DNA of 64,000 bases, from assembly GCF_014904735.1 (NCBI RefSeq), contig NZ_JACZCR010000010.1:1-64000 (forward strand), written 5' to 3'. Source of the stretch: Microbulbifer hainanensis (GTDB taxonomy: Bacteria > Pseudomonadota > Gammaproteobacteria > Pseudomonadales > Cellvibrionaceae). The notes beneath the pieces were generated by a model. It was not told the origin of the DNA. It did not search any database and saw only the letters and a list, made by a program, of their open reading frames with translations. This document shows, in pieces, positions 45,244 through 53,528 of this stretch; within the stretch, counting starts at the first letter, position 1; every line of letters begins with the position of its first letter. A program made the translations under genes and the position numbers.

Positions 45244-46338
45244 TTGCGCCAGAACACCGCCGACTACCGAAGACTGTTTCTCACAGATACGCCGATGATG
45301 GATATGCGCGCGCCGGTGGAATACAACCGCGGCGCTTTTCCGCACACCGAGAACCTGCCACTTCTGGACGACCGCCAGCGCGAACTGGTGGGCAAGGAAT
45401 ACAAGCGCTCGGGCCAGCAGGCTGCGATCGAGCTCGGCTGGAAACTGGCCACCGCAGACGTGCGCGCCCAGCGCCTGGCGGCCTGGAAGGACTTCGTACA
45501 GCGCCACCCCGACGGCTACCTCTACTGTTTTCGTGGCGGCCTGCGCTCGCGCACGGCGCAACAGATGTTGCACGCGGAGGGAATCGACTACCCGCTGGTC
45601 GAAGGCGGCTACAAGGCAATGCGCAATTTTCTGCTCGAGGAACTGGATACCCACTGCCGGCAGTTGCCGCTCGTCGTCATCGCCGGCCACACCGGCAGCG
45701 GCAAGACCGAGCTCCTGCACTGCGCCGCCCGCGCCATCGACCTGGAAGGCATTGCCCGTCACCGGGGCTCCAGTTTCGGCCGCACCGGCCAGCCGCAGCC
45801 GGCACAGATCGACTTCGAGAACCGCGTCAGCATCGAGCTGCTGAAACTGGCACAGCATCCGGGCCCTGTGTTCGTCGAGGACGAGAGCCGCCTGATCGGC
45901 CGCTGTGCCCTGCCGCCGGTGTTGCAGCAGGCCATCACAGCCAGCCCCCGGGTAATGGTGGAAGAATCGGTAGAAGCCCGTGCCCGCCGCATCGTGCGCG
46001 ACTATGTGGCAGATGCACTGGCGCGTTTTGGAGATGCCGAAACCTCTCCGGCGGAGGGACTCGGAGAAGAGCTGCGCAACAATCTCGGCAGGATCCAGAA
46101 ACGCCTGGGTGGGCTGCGCTATCGGGAACTGGACGAGCAGCTGCAGACTGCCAACCGCGAACTCGCGCAATCCGGCAGCGCCGACGCCTATATTCCACTG
46201 GTCATGGCACTGCTCACGGAATACTACGACGGCACCTACGACTACCTGATGGAAAAGCGGGAAGGCGAAGTCGTATTTCGCGGCAGTCACGCGGAAGTTG
46301 CCGAGTGGCTGTCGGAGCAGAAGAACCCGTCGACCTGA
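45244..46338 (+). CDS. mnmH: tRNA 2-selenouridine synthase
   Basis: Replaces sulfur by selenium at the wobble 2-thiouridine of tRNAs for Lys, Glu and Gln, using selenophosphate from SelD. An N-terminal rhodanese domain (LFLTDTPMMDMRAPVEYNRGAFP) has its catalytic Cys in YLYCFRGGLRSRTAQ. A P-loop domain follows (VVIAGHTGSGKTELL). The length, 364 residues, is typical. The start is TTG at 45244, with GGGGAGA seven bases upstream; this N-terminus aligns with the usual beginning of the family, unlike the internal ATGs. It is the only selenium-using gene in the window. Confidence 0.94.
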   Translation: MRQNTADYRRLFLTDTPMMDMRAPVEYNRGAFPHTENLPLLDDRQRELVGKEYKRSGQQAAIELGWKLATADVRAQRLAAWKDFVQRHPDGYLYCFRGGLRSRTAQQMLHAEGIDYPLVEGGYKAMRNFLLEELDTHCRQLPLVVIAGHTGSGKTELLHCAARAIDLEGIARHRGSSFGRTGQPQPAQIDFENRVSIELLKLAQHPGPVFVEDESRLIGRCALPPVLQQAITASPRVMVEESVEARARRIVRDYVADALARFGDAETSPAEGLGEELRNNLGRIQKRLGGLRYRELDEQLQTANRELAQSGSADAYIPLVMALLTEYYDGTYDYLMEKREGEVVFRGSHAEVAEWLSEQKNPST

Positions 46339-46444
46339 ACGACGCCGGCGAGTTACTCGGCGCCATCGTCTTCAGACTGCGGCGCTGCGATTTGCAATTT
46401 CCGTTGAGGAAGGGGAAACGAGTGATCGCTCCCCCTGGCGAGCA

Positions 46445-47374
46445 TCAGGACTTGAGCTGCACCCGGCGCAGTCGAAAGCGCCGCGCCAGTATCCAGTCGC
46501 GAAAGCGCCGCGGCAGCCAGCGGGCCATCCACGGCAGCAGCCGGCTCTTGTTGCCGAGGCGCACGATTGCAGCGGGCCGCTTGCGCAGCAGCTCCTTCAC
46601 CAGCTTGCGCGCCAGGTTACTGGCGAGGGTCGCATTCTGCTGGGACTCCAGCGCCCGCGCGCGCACTGCATCCTCCTGGCGCTTGTACCAGGAGTCCGGC
46701 GCCAGCAGGCCGCGCAGGGACACTTCCGCGTGGCGGCCGAACTCGGAGGCAATGGCGCCCGGCTGCACCGTCATCACGCGAATACCGAAGGGTTTCAACT
46801 CCAGCCGCAGCACGTCCGACAGGGTGTGCAGCGCCGATTTGGAGGCGCAATAGGCACCGGAAAATGGCGTCGGCATTACGCCCGAGACAGAGCCGATATT
46901 ACAGATCAGTCCGCGCCCCTCGGCTTTCATCAGCGGAACGCAGGCCCGCGCCAGCGCCATGGGGGCGAATACATTGGTGCGAAACTGATTCTCCAGCGCG
47001 CGGGTATCCAACTCCAACAGCGGGCCCATCTGGCCGTAGCCAGCGTTGTTGATCAGGATATCCAACCGGCCGTAGGCGGCCTTGAGTGCGTGCACGACGC
47101 GGTTGATATCGGCCTGGGAATTTACATCCAGCGCCTCGGTGGCGATGCCCAGGTCCGCCAGTTCCTGCAGGCTCTCCGGGCGCCGCGCAGTGGCAATGAC
47201 GATGGTGCCGCGGCGGTGCAGCGCCAGCGCCAGCTCGCGACCGATGCCGCTGGAGCAACCGGTAATCAGTGCCACCCGGTCCGGCACCACATAGCCGCGC
47301 CCGATCTGTGCGAGGCTCTCGGCGGCGAAAGCGTGATCGGAGGGACGGAATCTCGAGACCGGCGGTTTGCTCAC
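46445..47374 (-). CDS. SDR-family oxidoreductase
   Basis: A 309-residue short-chain dehydrogenase. The cofactor motif is LITGCSSGIGRELAL, followed by NNAG, and the catalytic Tyr-x3-Lys is YCASK. An N-terminal extension of about 30 residues and a basic C-terminal tail (RWLPRRFRDWILARRFRLRR) may attach it to the membrane. The substrate is unknown. The start is GTG at 47374 with AGGAG about 8 bases upstream. It follows the VOC gene's strand neighbourhood but is separated from mnmH by converging orientation. Confidence 0.88.
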   Translation of the reverse strand: MSKPPVSRFRPSDHAFAAESLAQIGRGYVVPDRVALITGCSSGIGRELALALHRRGTIVIATARRPESLQELADLGIATEALDVNSQADINRVVHALKAAYGRLDILINNAGYGQMGPLLELDTRALENQFRTNVFAPMALARACVPLMKAEGRGLICNIGSVSGVMPTPFSGAYCASKSALHTLSDVLRLELKPFGIRVMTVQPGAIASEFGRHAEVSLRGLLAPDSWYKRQEDAVRARALESQQNATLASNLARKLVKELLRKRPAAIVRLGNKSRLLPWMARWLPRRFRDWILARRFRLRRVQLKS

Positions 47375-47392
47375 GGGAACTGCTCCTAAGGC

Positions 47393-47767
47393 CTATTGAG
47401 AGGCGCCGAAGTGCGGATTTTCTATCAGGCCGAATACATTGCCGTCGGGATCGAGGAAAGTCGCCACCAATATGCCGTCGCCGACATCGGTGGCCTCGCT
47501 GTGCTGGCGCGCGCCCATGGCATTGAGGCGCTCCACCTGTTCAGCCATATTTTCCACGCCCCAGTAGGCCACAACTCCGTCGGCGCGACTGATGACACTG
47601 CGCGCATCCGGATTCAGCCCCAGCTCAAAACCGCCAACGTTGAAGCCCACGTAATATTCCTCGTCGAAATAGGGCGGTTGCTCCAGCAATTGTGTATACC
47701 AGGCCTTGGCCGCGGCAATGTCGGCGACACCGTAGATCACGGTACGTAGCCCCAAAAACTGTCCCAT
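47393..47767 (-). CDS. VOC-family (glyoxalase-fold) protein
   Basis: A 124-residue vicinal-oxygen-chelate protein: one beta-alpha-beta-beta-beta unit at the N-terminus (LGLRTVIYGVADIAAAKAWYTQLL) and a second ending LVATFLDPDGNVFGLIENP. Such proteins bind a metal and act as lyases, dioxygenases or drug-binding proteins; this one has no specific assignment. AGGAG lies 8 bases before the ATG. It is 18 bases upstream of the SDR gene on the same strand, so the two are probably co-transcribed. Confidence 0.87.
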   Translation of the reverse strand: MGQFLGLRTVIYGVADIAAAKAWYTQLLEQPPYFDEEYYVGFNVGGFELGLNPDARSVISRADGVVAYWGVENMAEQVERLNAMGARQHSEATDVGDGILVATFLDPDGNVFGLIENPHFGASQ

Positions 47768-47875
47768 CCTGAGACTCCTGTTTTTATCGTTTTATCCCAG
47801 AGCTGGCACCAGGGTACCGATGTGGTCGCTAAAGAAAGCCGGCGCACTGGCACGCACGCAATTCAGCGCGACGGG

Positions 47876-48244
47876 TTATTGGAGCTCGTGCTCCAATTGC
47901 TCCAGCAGATCCAGCGGTTCCAGCTCGATACCTTCCAGCTCGTCATTCCAGTTGATACCCACCAGCAGGACATCCTCGTGCATGCCGGTCAGCCAATCGT
48001 CCATAAACTCTTCCAGGTCGACCGGCACCACCTTGTAGTCGGCCCAGTCGCCATCGGCGTGAATTTCGGCAAATTCGCGCTGTGACCAGAAGGGCATCAC
48101 TTCGGTCTGCGGGTATTTTTCCGATTCGCACAGGGCAAAGCCCCCGTCCCCCTCCAGTGCCCAGACGCAGCCCTGCTCGGCACTCTCCGGCAGGAAACGC
48201 GCGCAGTTATCTTCGAAATCGTCACTAAGGGGTTCGACTTGCAT
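47876..48244 (-). CDS. DUF2750 family protein
   Basis: A 122-residue acidic cytoplasmic protein. Segments such as FLPESAEQGCVWALEGDGGFALCES, VMPFWSQREFAEIHADGDWADYKVV and FMDDWLTGMHEDVLLVGINWN fit the DUF2750 family, of unknown function. The ATG at 48244 (MQVEPLSDDFEDN) is preferred to a GTG at 48334 because it fits the family N-terminus and has GAGG upstream. No operon partner is evident. Confidence 0.78.
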   Translation of the reverse strand: MQVEPLSDDFEDNCARFLPESAEQGCVWALEGDGGFALCESEKYPQTEVMPFWSQREFAEIHADGDWADYKVVPVDLEEFMDDWLTGMHEDVLLVGINWNDELEGIELEPLDLLEQLEHELQ

Positions 48245-48404
48245 GACCGGTGCCTCGGGAATTTCAATGCAGTTTACGCCAGATTCCCGGAGGCACCAAC
48301 GACCGGGCGCCAAAGTCCGGACTCTGTGCTCCACCTCACTTAACCCGACGGGTATTGTCCGGCGTAGTTACCTGTGGCACACGAATATGTCGCAGCCGGG
48401 TTCC

Positions 48405-49781
48405 TCAAGAGACGCGATTAAAGACCGCCATGGATTCAACGTGGCTGGTATGTGGAAACATATCCATGACACCGGCACTCGCCAGCTGGTAGCCGAGTGC
48501 CGCCAGCTCGCCGGCATCCCGCGCCAGTGTCGCCGGATTGCACGATACGTAGACGATTCTTTTTGCGCCAAAACGCGCCAGCTGGCGCACCACTTCCAGC
48601 GCTCCATTGCGCGGCGGATCCAGCAATATCCGGTCGAAACCGCCCCTGGCCCAGGGCTGCGCGGCAATATCCCGCGTCAGGTCTGCGGCGTGAAATTCCA
48701 CATTATCCAGCCCGTTGCGCGCGGCATTTTCCTCGGCGCGTTCGGTCAGGGCGCCCTCGCCCTCCACCCCCACCACCGCGCCGGCGCGGAGCGCCAGCGG
48801 CAATGTGAAGTTACCCAGGCCGCAGAAGAGGTCCAGCACCCGCTCGCCGGGCTGCGGGTCCAGCAGCGCCACCGCGCGGCCCACCATCTGCCGGTTGATA
48901 GCGAAATTGACCTGGATGAAGTCGAGCGGATGGAAAGCCAGGGTCAGGTCGAATTCCGGCAGCGCGTAGTGCAGTCGCTCTTCGCCGCCCTCGCCGGGCC
49001 AGACGCGATGCGCGGTACCCGCGTCGCCCGGCTGCAGGTACAGGTGAATCCCGGTATCGGCGGCGAAGCCCTGCCAGCGCCCACGGTCGGCGTCGGTCAG
49101 CGGCTTCAGGTGCCGCAGGACCACGGCTGCGTGGTCTTCGCCGACCGCCACTTCGAGCTGGGAAAAATTGGCGCGGCCATCGGAGTCTGTCACCAGCTGT
49201 TTAAGGCGTGGTATCTGCTCCGCCACCTGCAGGTGCAATACGTGGCACTCGCCGATATCGGTCAGGTCGTTGGAACGCTTTTCGCGAAAACCGAACAGCA
49301 ACCCCGGCGGATTTTTGCCGCTGCGCTTTTTCAGCCAGCGGATACCGATGCGCGCCTTGCGCCGGTAGCCGAAGGGTTCGGCAACCAGTGGCGGTAGCAC
49401 TTCCGGTACTTCGATCTCGCCGAATCGCGCCAACTGGTCCACCAGTATCTGCTGTTTTTCCGCAATCTGCGCCGCCGGCGCCAGGTGCTGCAGCGAGCAG
49501 CCGCCGCAGAGTGCCACATGGGGACAGCGGGGCTCACAGCGCTCACCAGCTGGGCGCAGAATTTCCGTCGCCGCGCCCTCGTCAAATTTTGCGCGCCGCT
49601 CGGTGTAGCGGAAACGGACGTTCTCGCCCGGCAGCGCATTGTCGACAAATACCGTCTTGCCGCCGACCCGGGCAATGCCGCGCATGTCGTGGCTGAATTT
49701 TTCGATCGTCGCTTCCGCCTGTGCGGGCAGTGGCCGCGCGGGCTTTTTTTGCGGGGAAAAGAATCGGGGCTTTTTTGCCAT
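48405..49781 (-). CDS. rlmD: 23S rRNA (uracil-1939-C5)-methyltransferase
   Basis: Methylates U1939 of 23S rRNA using SAM. The 458-residue protein has a TRAM domain (about 20-75). It also has iron-sulfur ligands in RCEPRCPHVALCGGCSLQHL (Cys86, Cys92, Cys95) with a further Cys in GECHVLHL, and the SAM motif VLDLFCGLGNFTLPLA. The catalytic part contains ILLDPPRNGA and YVSCNPATLARD. All catalytic elements are present. Confidence 0.95.
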   Translation of the reverse strand: MAKKPRFFSPQKKPARPLPAQAEATIEKFSHDMRGIARVGGKTVFVDNALPGENVRFRYTERRAKFDEGAATEILRPAGERCEPRCPHVALCGGCSLQHLAPAAQIAEKQQILVDQLARFGEIEVPEVLPPLVAEPFGYRRKARIGIRWLKKRSGKNPPGLLFGFREKRSNDLTDIGECHVLHLQVAEQIPRLKQLVTDSDGRANFSQLEVAVGEDHAAVVLRHLKPLTDADRGRWQGFAADTGIHLYLQPGDAGTAHRVWPGEGGEERLHYALPEFDLTLAFHPLDFIQVNFAINRQMVGRAVALLDPQPGERVLDLFCGLGNFTLPLALRAGAVVGVEGEGALTERAEENAARNGLDNVEFHAADLTRDIAAQPWARGGFDRILLDPPRNGALEVVRQLARFGAKRIVYVSCNPATLARDAGELAALGYQLASAGVMDMFPHTSHVESMAVFNRVS

Positions 49782-49839
49782 GAATCGTCAAACCGGGCGC
49801 GATGCCGTAAAAAGGGTAAATCGGTCAGTAAGGCACTGC

Positions 49840-50547
49840 TTACAGGGTGAGGCGGTGGCCGTTGTCCCGCAACCAGCGGCGCAGGATTTTATAGCGCGGG
49901 CAGACCGACTCCACCAGCTGCCAGAAATCGCGACTGTGGTTGTGGTGCTGCAGGTGGCACACCTCGTGGGTTACCAGGTAATCGGCCACCGCTTCGGGCG
50001 CCAGGCACACCAGCCAGTTGTATTGCAGCTCGCCGCGCAGGGTGCAATGCCCCCATTTGCTGCGGGTGCGGCGCACGCGCACCGAGGAAAAGCGCAGCCC
50101 GAGCTGCCCGGCGCAGTGCGCGGATTTTTCCGTCAGCAGCCGCAGGGCCTCGCGCTGGTAAAGTCGCTGCAGTGCCGTCTGCAACTGCGCCTCGGTCGGC
50201 GCACGGTAGCGGGTATACAGGGCAATACCGTCCGCGTAGATACCCGCGTCCGCCGGGCGCAGGGCACGCCGCAGTGGCAGCGACCGGCCGAGCCACGGAA
50301 AGCATTCACCAAAGTCGAAACGGTACTGCGGCACCTGCGCGGCGCGCTCGTTGGCGGCCAGCAGCTGGGTGCGTACCCATTGGATATTCTCCTGCAGGAA
50401 CTGGTGGCCGAGACGCGCGGCGCAGCGCTGCGGAATACGCACCTCGACGCCGGATTCCGCCATGACCAGTCCCAGCCGTTTGCGCCGGCGCGAACGCACC
50501 AGGCGGTAGCGGACATCCTCGTAGACGTGGTGTTCTGCCGCGTTCAT
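49840..50547 (-). CDS. YgjP-like metallopeptidase
   Basis: A 235-residue zinc peptidase-like protein of the YgjP/DUF45 family. The zinc motif is THEVCHLQHHNHSRDFW (HExxH plus a downstream His), preceded by the family signature RRTRSKWGHCTLRGELQYNWLV. Its natural substrate is unknown. The ATG at 50547 overlaps the stop of the thioesterase gene (ATGA), so the two are translationally coupled; a longer upstream frame is not needed. Confidence 0.9.
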   Translation of the reverse strand: MNAAEHHVYEDVRYRLVRSRRRKRLGLVMAESGVEVRIPQRCAARLGHQFLQENIQWVRTQLLAANERAAQVPQYRFDFGECFPWLGRSLPLRRALRPADAGIYADGIALYTRYRAPTEAQLQTALQRLYQREALRLLTEKSAHCAGQLGLRFSSVRVRRTRSKWGHCTLRGELQYNWLVCLAPEAVADYLVTHEVCHLQHHNHSRDFWQLVESVCPRYKILRRWLRDNGHRLTL

Positions 50548-50975
50548 TGGCCGCCGTGGGAAACGACAGCCATGGTGATGCGGGAGATGCAGTTCAGCTT
50601 GCCACGCGGATCGCTGATGCGAATTTCCCAAACCTGGCTGGTGCGGCCGATATGAATCGGCTTGGCGACGCCGGTCACCTCCCCTTCCGGCACCGGGCGC
50701 AGGTGATTGGCGTTGATCTCCTGGCCCACGCAGTAAAACTTGTCCGGGTCCACCACCAGGTTGGCGGCGATGGAGCCGAGTGTTTCGGCCAGCACGACGC
50801 TGGCGCCTCCGTGCAGGATGCCGAACGGCTGGCGGGTGCGCTCGTCCACCGGCAGGGTTCCTGTCAGGTGGTCGTCGCCGATCTCGGTAATCTTCATACC
50901 GATGTAGCCGGGCATACAGCCGGCGCCGCCCTCGTTGAGCTGTTCGAGCGTGGGGGTATGGTGCCAGATGGCCAT
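50544..50975 (-). CDS. Hotdog-fold acyl-CoA thioesterase
   Basis: A 143-residue thioesterase of the PaaI/MenI/EntH group. Signatures are GILHGGASVVLAETLGSIAANL, with the catalytic acid Glu in LAETLGS, and VGQEINANHLRPVPEGEVTG. MenI-type 1,4-dihydroxy-2-naphthoyl-CoA hydrolase is the nearest named relative by motif, but no menaquinone genes are nearby, so the substrate is open. The ATG at 50975 has GGAAGA seven bases upstream; upstream in-frame starts lack one. Confidence 0.88.
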   Translation of the reverse strand: MAIWHHTPTLEQLNEGGAGCMPGYIGMKITEIGDDHLTGTLPVDERTRQPFGILHGGASVVLAETLGSIAANLVVDPDKFYCVGQEINANHLRPVPEGEVTGVAKPIHIGRTSQVWEIRISDPRGKLNCISRITMAVVSHGGQ

Positions 50976-51015
50976 AGCGAGTCTTCCGGGTAATTGCGCG
51001 CGAATCCGGCGCGGG

Positions 51016-51657
51016 TCAATACATGAAATCGAGGCCGAGGCTGTTGAAAGCCGAGAAGGTACCGATGCGGTCAAAGCGGTCGAAACGGTCAAAGGCACCG
51101 AAACCACCGAAAATCCCGAAGCGGAACATGGCCATATCCAGGCGCTGCAGTTCGAGCCGCAGTGAACTGCGGCGCATCGCCAGGCTACTCAACGCGCCCT
51201 GGTCCTGGGTCCTGGTCATGGCCACGTTGACGGCGTAGAGCTCCCGCTCCACCCAGTCCTGGCGCGCCGCCAGCTGGCGGTAATACTGTTCCACCTGGTG
51301 GTCGGCGAGACCCTGCCGGTAGGCGTTCAGGAACAGGTCCGCCGTGGGGCCGGTACAGACGCCCTGGTAGCGCCGCCCCTGGCGGCCGTGGCGATAGCCG
51401 TTTTCCGGTGTGCAGAACTGCTCCACCCCCTCCTCGTGGCCGCGCAGCCAGGCTTCACTGTCGGTGCGCACACCGTACTCCTGGCACTTTTGCGCTATCT
51501 GGTAAACCAGCGTCTGGTCGCGCCCGCGCGCGCCATCCTCGATACCGCGCTCATACCAGTTGCCCGCGCGACACTCATCTTCAGAGATCACCGCGCAGCC
51601 AGCGAGCAGTGCGGGCAGGATAAACAGCAACAGGCGCAGGCGTTTGAGGGTTTGCAT
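51016..51657 (-). CDS. DUF2799 family lipoprotein
   Basis: A 213-residue lipoprotein with signal LRLLLFILPALLAGC (lipobox LAGC). The DUF2799 core follows (DECRAGNWYERGIEDGARGRDQ, CQEYGVRTDSEAWLRGHEEGVEQFC and PENGYRHGRQGRRYQGVC), with several cysteines likely to form disulfides. Function is unknown. The last 35 residues are a Phe/Gly/Asp/Arg-rich tail (FGIFGGFGAFDRFDRFDRIG) that is not part of the family core. Confidence 0.86.
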   Translation of the reverse strand: MQTLKRLRLLLFILPALLAGCAVISEDECRAGNWYERGIEDGARGRDQTLVYQIAQKCQEYGVRTDSEAWLRGHEEGVEQFCTPENGYRHGRQGRRYQGVCTGPTADLFLNAYRQGLADHQVEQYYRQLAARQDWVERELYAVNVAMTRTQDQGALSSLAMRRSSLRLELQRLDMAMFRFGIFGGFGAFDRFDRFDRIGTFSAFNSLGLDFMY

Positions 51658-51704
51658 GGCAGTGTGTCTCGCTTATCTTTTTGTTTTCGCGCTGGCCGCA
51701 GCCG

Positions 51705-52355
51705 CTAGCCGAAGCGTTTGTCGGCCACAAACGGGTTGGTCTGGCGCTCCTGACCGAAGGTGGACATCGGGCCGTGGCCAGGAATAAAACGCACATCGTC
51801 ACCGAGGGGCCAGAGCCGCTCGGTGATCGAGCGAATCAGGGTGTCGTGATCGCCCTTGGGGAAATCCGTGCGGCCGATGGACCCGGCAAACAGGACATCG
51901 CCCACCAGCGCCAGTTTGCTCGGCCGGTGGAAGAAAATCACGTGTCCGGGGGTGTGGCCGGGGCAGTGGTAGACCTCCAGCGTTTCCTCACCGACGGTCA
52001 CGGTATCGCCCTGCTGCAGCCAGCGGTCGGGAGTAAAGCTCTCCACCGGCGGAAAACCGAACATCTGCGTCTGCACCGGCAGCTGCTCGATCCAGAAATC
52101 GTCTTCTTTGTGCGGCCCCTCAATCGGCAGTTCCAGCTGCTTCGACAGTGCCGCGGTACCGCCGACGTGGTCCAGGTGTCCGTGGGTCAGCAGGATTTTC
52201 TCCAGCTTGAGCCCCCGCTCTTCCACCGCAGCGAGGATGCGTTCGATATCGCCGCCCGGATCCACCACGGCGGCGCGCTTGCTGTCGTCGCACCACAGGA
52301 GGGTACAGTTCTGCTGGAAAGGCGTAACCGGCACCGAGTGAAACTGCAGGGACAT
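51705..52355 (-). CDS. Metallo-beta-lactamase-fold hydrolase (glyoxalase II-like)
   Basis: A 216-residue MBL-fold protein resembling E. coli YcbL. The metal motif is LTHGHLDHVGG (HxHxDH), with further ligands in HCPGHTPGHV, LVGDVLFAGSIGRTD and FIPGHGPMSTFG. YcbL-like proteins have type II glyoxalase activity on S-lactoylglutathione; the exact substrate here is unproven. The ATG at 52355 (MSLQFHSVPVTPFQQN) is the usual N-terminus of the family. Confidence 0.9.
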   Translation of the reverse strand: MSLQFHSVPVTPFQQNCTLLWCDDSKRAAVVDPGGDIERILAAVEERGLKLEKILLTHGHLDHVGGTAALSKQLELPIEGPHKEDDFWIEQLPVQTQMFGFPPVESFTPDRWLQQGDTVTVGEETLEVYHCPGHTPGHVIFFHRPSKLALVGDVLFAGSIGRTDFPKGDHDTLIRSITERLWPLGDDVRFIPGHGPMSTFGQERQTNPFVADKRFG

Positions 52356-52392
52356 AGGCGCTACCACCGACTTCTGGAAAATGTGGGCGGGA

Positions 52393-53286
52393 TTATACCG
52401 TGACCGCCGCGCGAGTTCTCACCGGTGTTGCGGCGGGGCGTGCGCGGGACTTTTTCAGCAATTCGCGCACATCTTCCAGCAGCTGCTGCTGCACCAGCTC
52501 GCAATCCCAGTAACCGTTGTGGGACACCAGCTGCGGCCCCCAGTGGGCCCTGCCCCAGTCCGCCAGCGGGCTGGTTTCGTAGTCGCGGTATACCGACTGG
52601 TTGTAGGACGGACTCAGGGGCTTGAGCGGCCAGCCGAACAGGTCGTCCGGGTGATAGAAATTCTTCCAGCGGAAGTTGTAGCCGCGGGTATCCGCGGTCA
52701 CCGCCTGAATCTGGTCCCGCGGCAGCGCCGCCGTCCACAGCGGATTGGTCGCCCCAAGGGTGTACCAGTGGCTCATGGTCTTCAGGCGCAGGAACAGGTC
52801 GCGGGCCGAACCCTTGTGTACGCCACGGGGGCCGCCGTCGCGCCAGATACCGTGGTTGATACTGGGGCGCTGCGCATCCCACAGGTAATTGGAGAGGATC
52901 GGGCAGCCCACCGAGTGGCTGAGCAGGATCACTGGCGCGTTATCGCCGGCGGCCGCGGCCGCCCGCTCGAGCGTGTTGTAGATCGCCTGCTGGGTTTTTT
53001 CGTAATTGCCGCCGCGCTGCTGCAAGTCGTTTAACTGGGCGGCGCTTTCGGCCATGCCGTAGAGCATGAATTTGCGCGCGCGCAGAAAATCCATGTCGCG
53101 CTTCTGCATGCCTTCAAACACCCGCTCGATATTGGTCTGCAGGTGGCCCTGGCAGAGGATCGTATCGCAGTACACCCGCGAACTGTCGTCCCCCAGAGCG
53201 GCGCGAAGCGCATCAAATAACGGATCGGCGAAACACTCGTCCACCGCCCCCATACCCGGTGCTGCGAGAAGTACTAAATCGGCCAT
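52393..53286 (-). CDS. Alpha/beta-hydrolase-like protein
   Basis: A 297-residue protein that opens MADLVLLAAPGMGAVDE and has a nucleophile-elbow-like VILLSHSVGCPILSNYLWDAQ (about residues 118-138; Gly-x-Ser is replaced by Ser-His-Ser-Val-Gly). Later segments (GPQLVSHNGYWDCELVQQQLL) place a His near the C-terminus, as in a catalytic triad. No signal peptide is seen. I do not recognise a characterised family, so hydrolase is a tentative call. Confidence 0.7.
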   Translation of the reverse strand: MADLVLLAAPGMGAVDECFADPLFDALRAALGDDSSRVYCDTILCQGHLQTNIERVFEGMQKRDMDFLRARKFMLYGMAESAAQLNDLQQRGGNYEKTQQAIYNTLERAAAAAGDNAPVILLSHSVGCPILSNYLWDAQRPSINHGIWRDGGPRGVHKGSARDLFLRLKTMSHWYTLGATNPLWTAALPRDQIQAVTADTRGYNFRWKNFYHPDDLFGWPLKPLSPSYNQSVYRDYETSPLADWGRAHWGPQLVSHNGYWDCELVQQQLLEDVRELLKKSRARPAATPVRTRAAVTV

Positions 53287-53403
53287 ATTCGCCCCTATTT
53301 ATTCTGTTGCGACCAGAGCTTAGCGCTCTTAGCGGTCATTTTTGTTCATGGGCATCACTGAAACCCCCGAAAGTACCATTTACCCGCCATTTTGCAAAGG
53401 AAG

Positions 53404-53443
53404 CCCCCTCCGGGGGCGGCTACGCCCCCACCACCGGGGGAGG
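53404..53443. other. G/C-rich hairpin upstream of malT
   Basis: A 7-bp stem GGGGGCG/CGCCCCC with loop GCTA (53412-53429) sits inside an outer CCTCC/GGAGG pairing (53407-53443). It lies in the 242-bp gap between divergent genes. It could be an RNA structure in the malT leader or simply a local repeat; no T-run follows. Confidence 0.35.
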
Positions 53444-53528
53444 TCACGATGCTGTCGCCATGCCACCCTTATAGTGCATAATTACGTCTGTATAAAAAAC
53501 ACACACCAAGACGACTGCGCACCCAGCG

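Noticed and set aside
53404-53443. MalT boxes upstream of malT
   Set aside because: The GGGGGAGG and GGAGGGGG strings match only 7 of 10 consensus positions and are better explained by the local hairpin.
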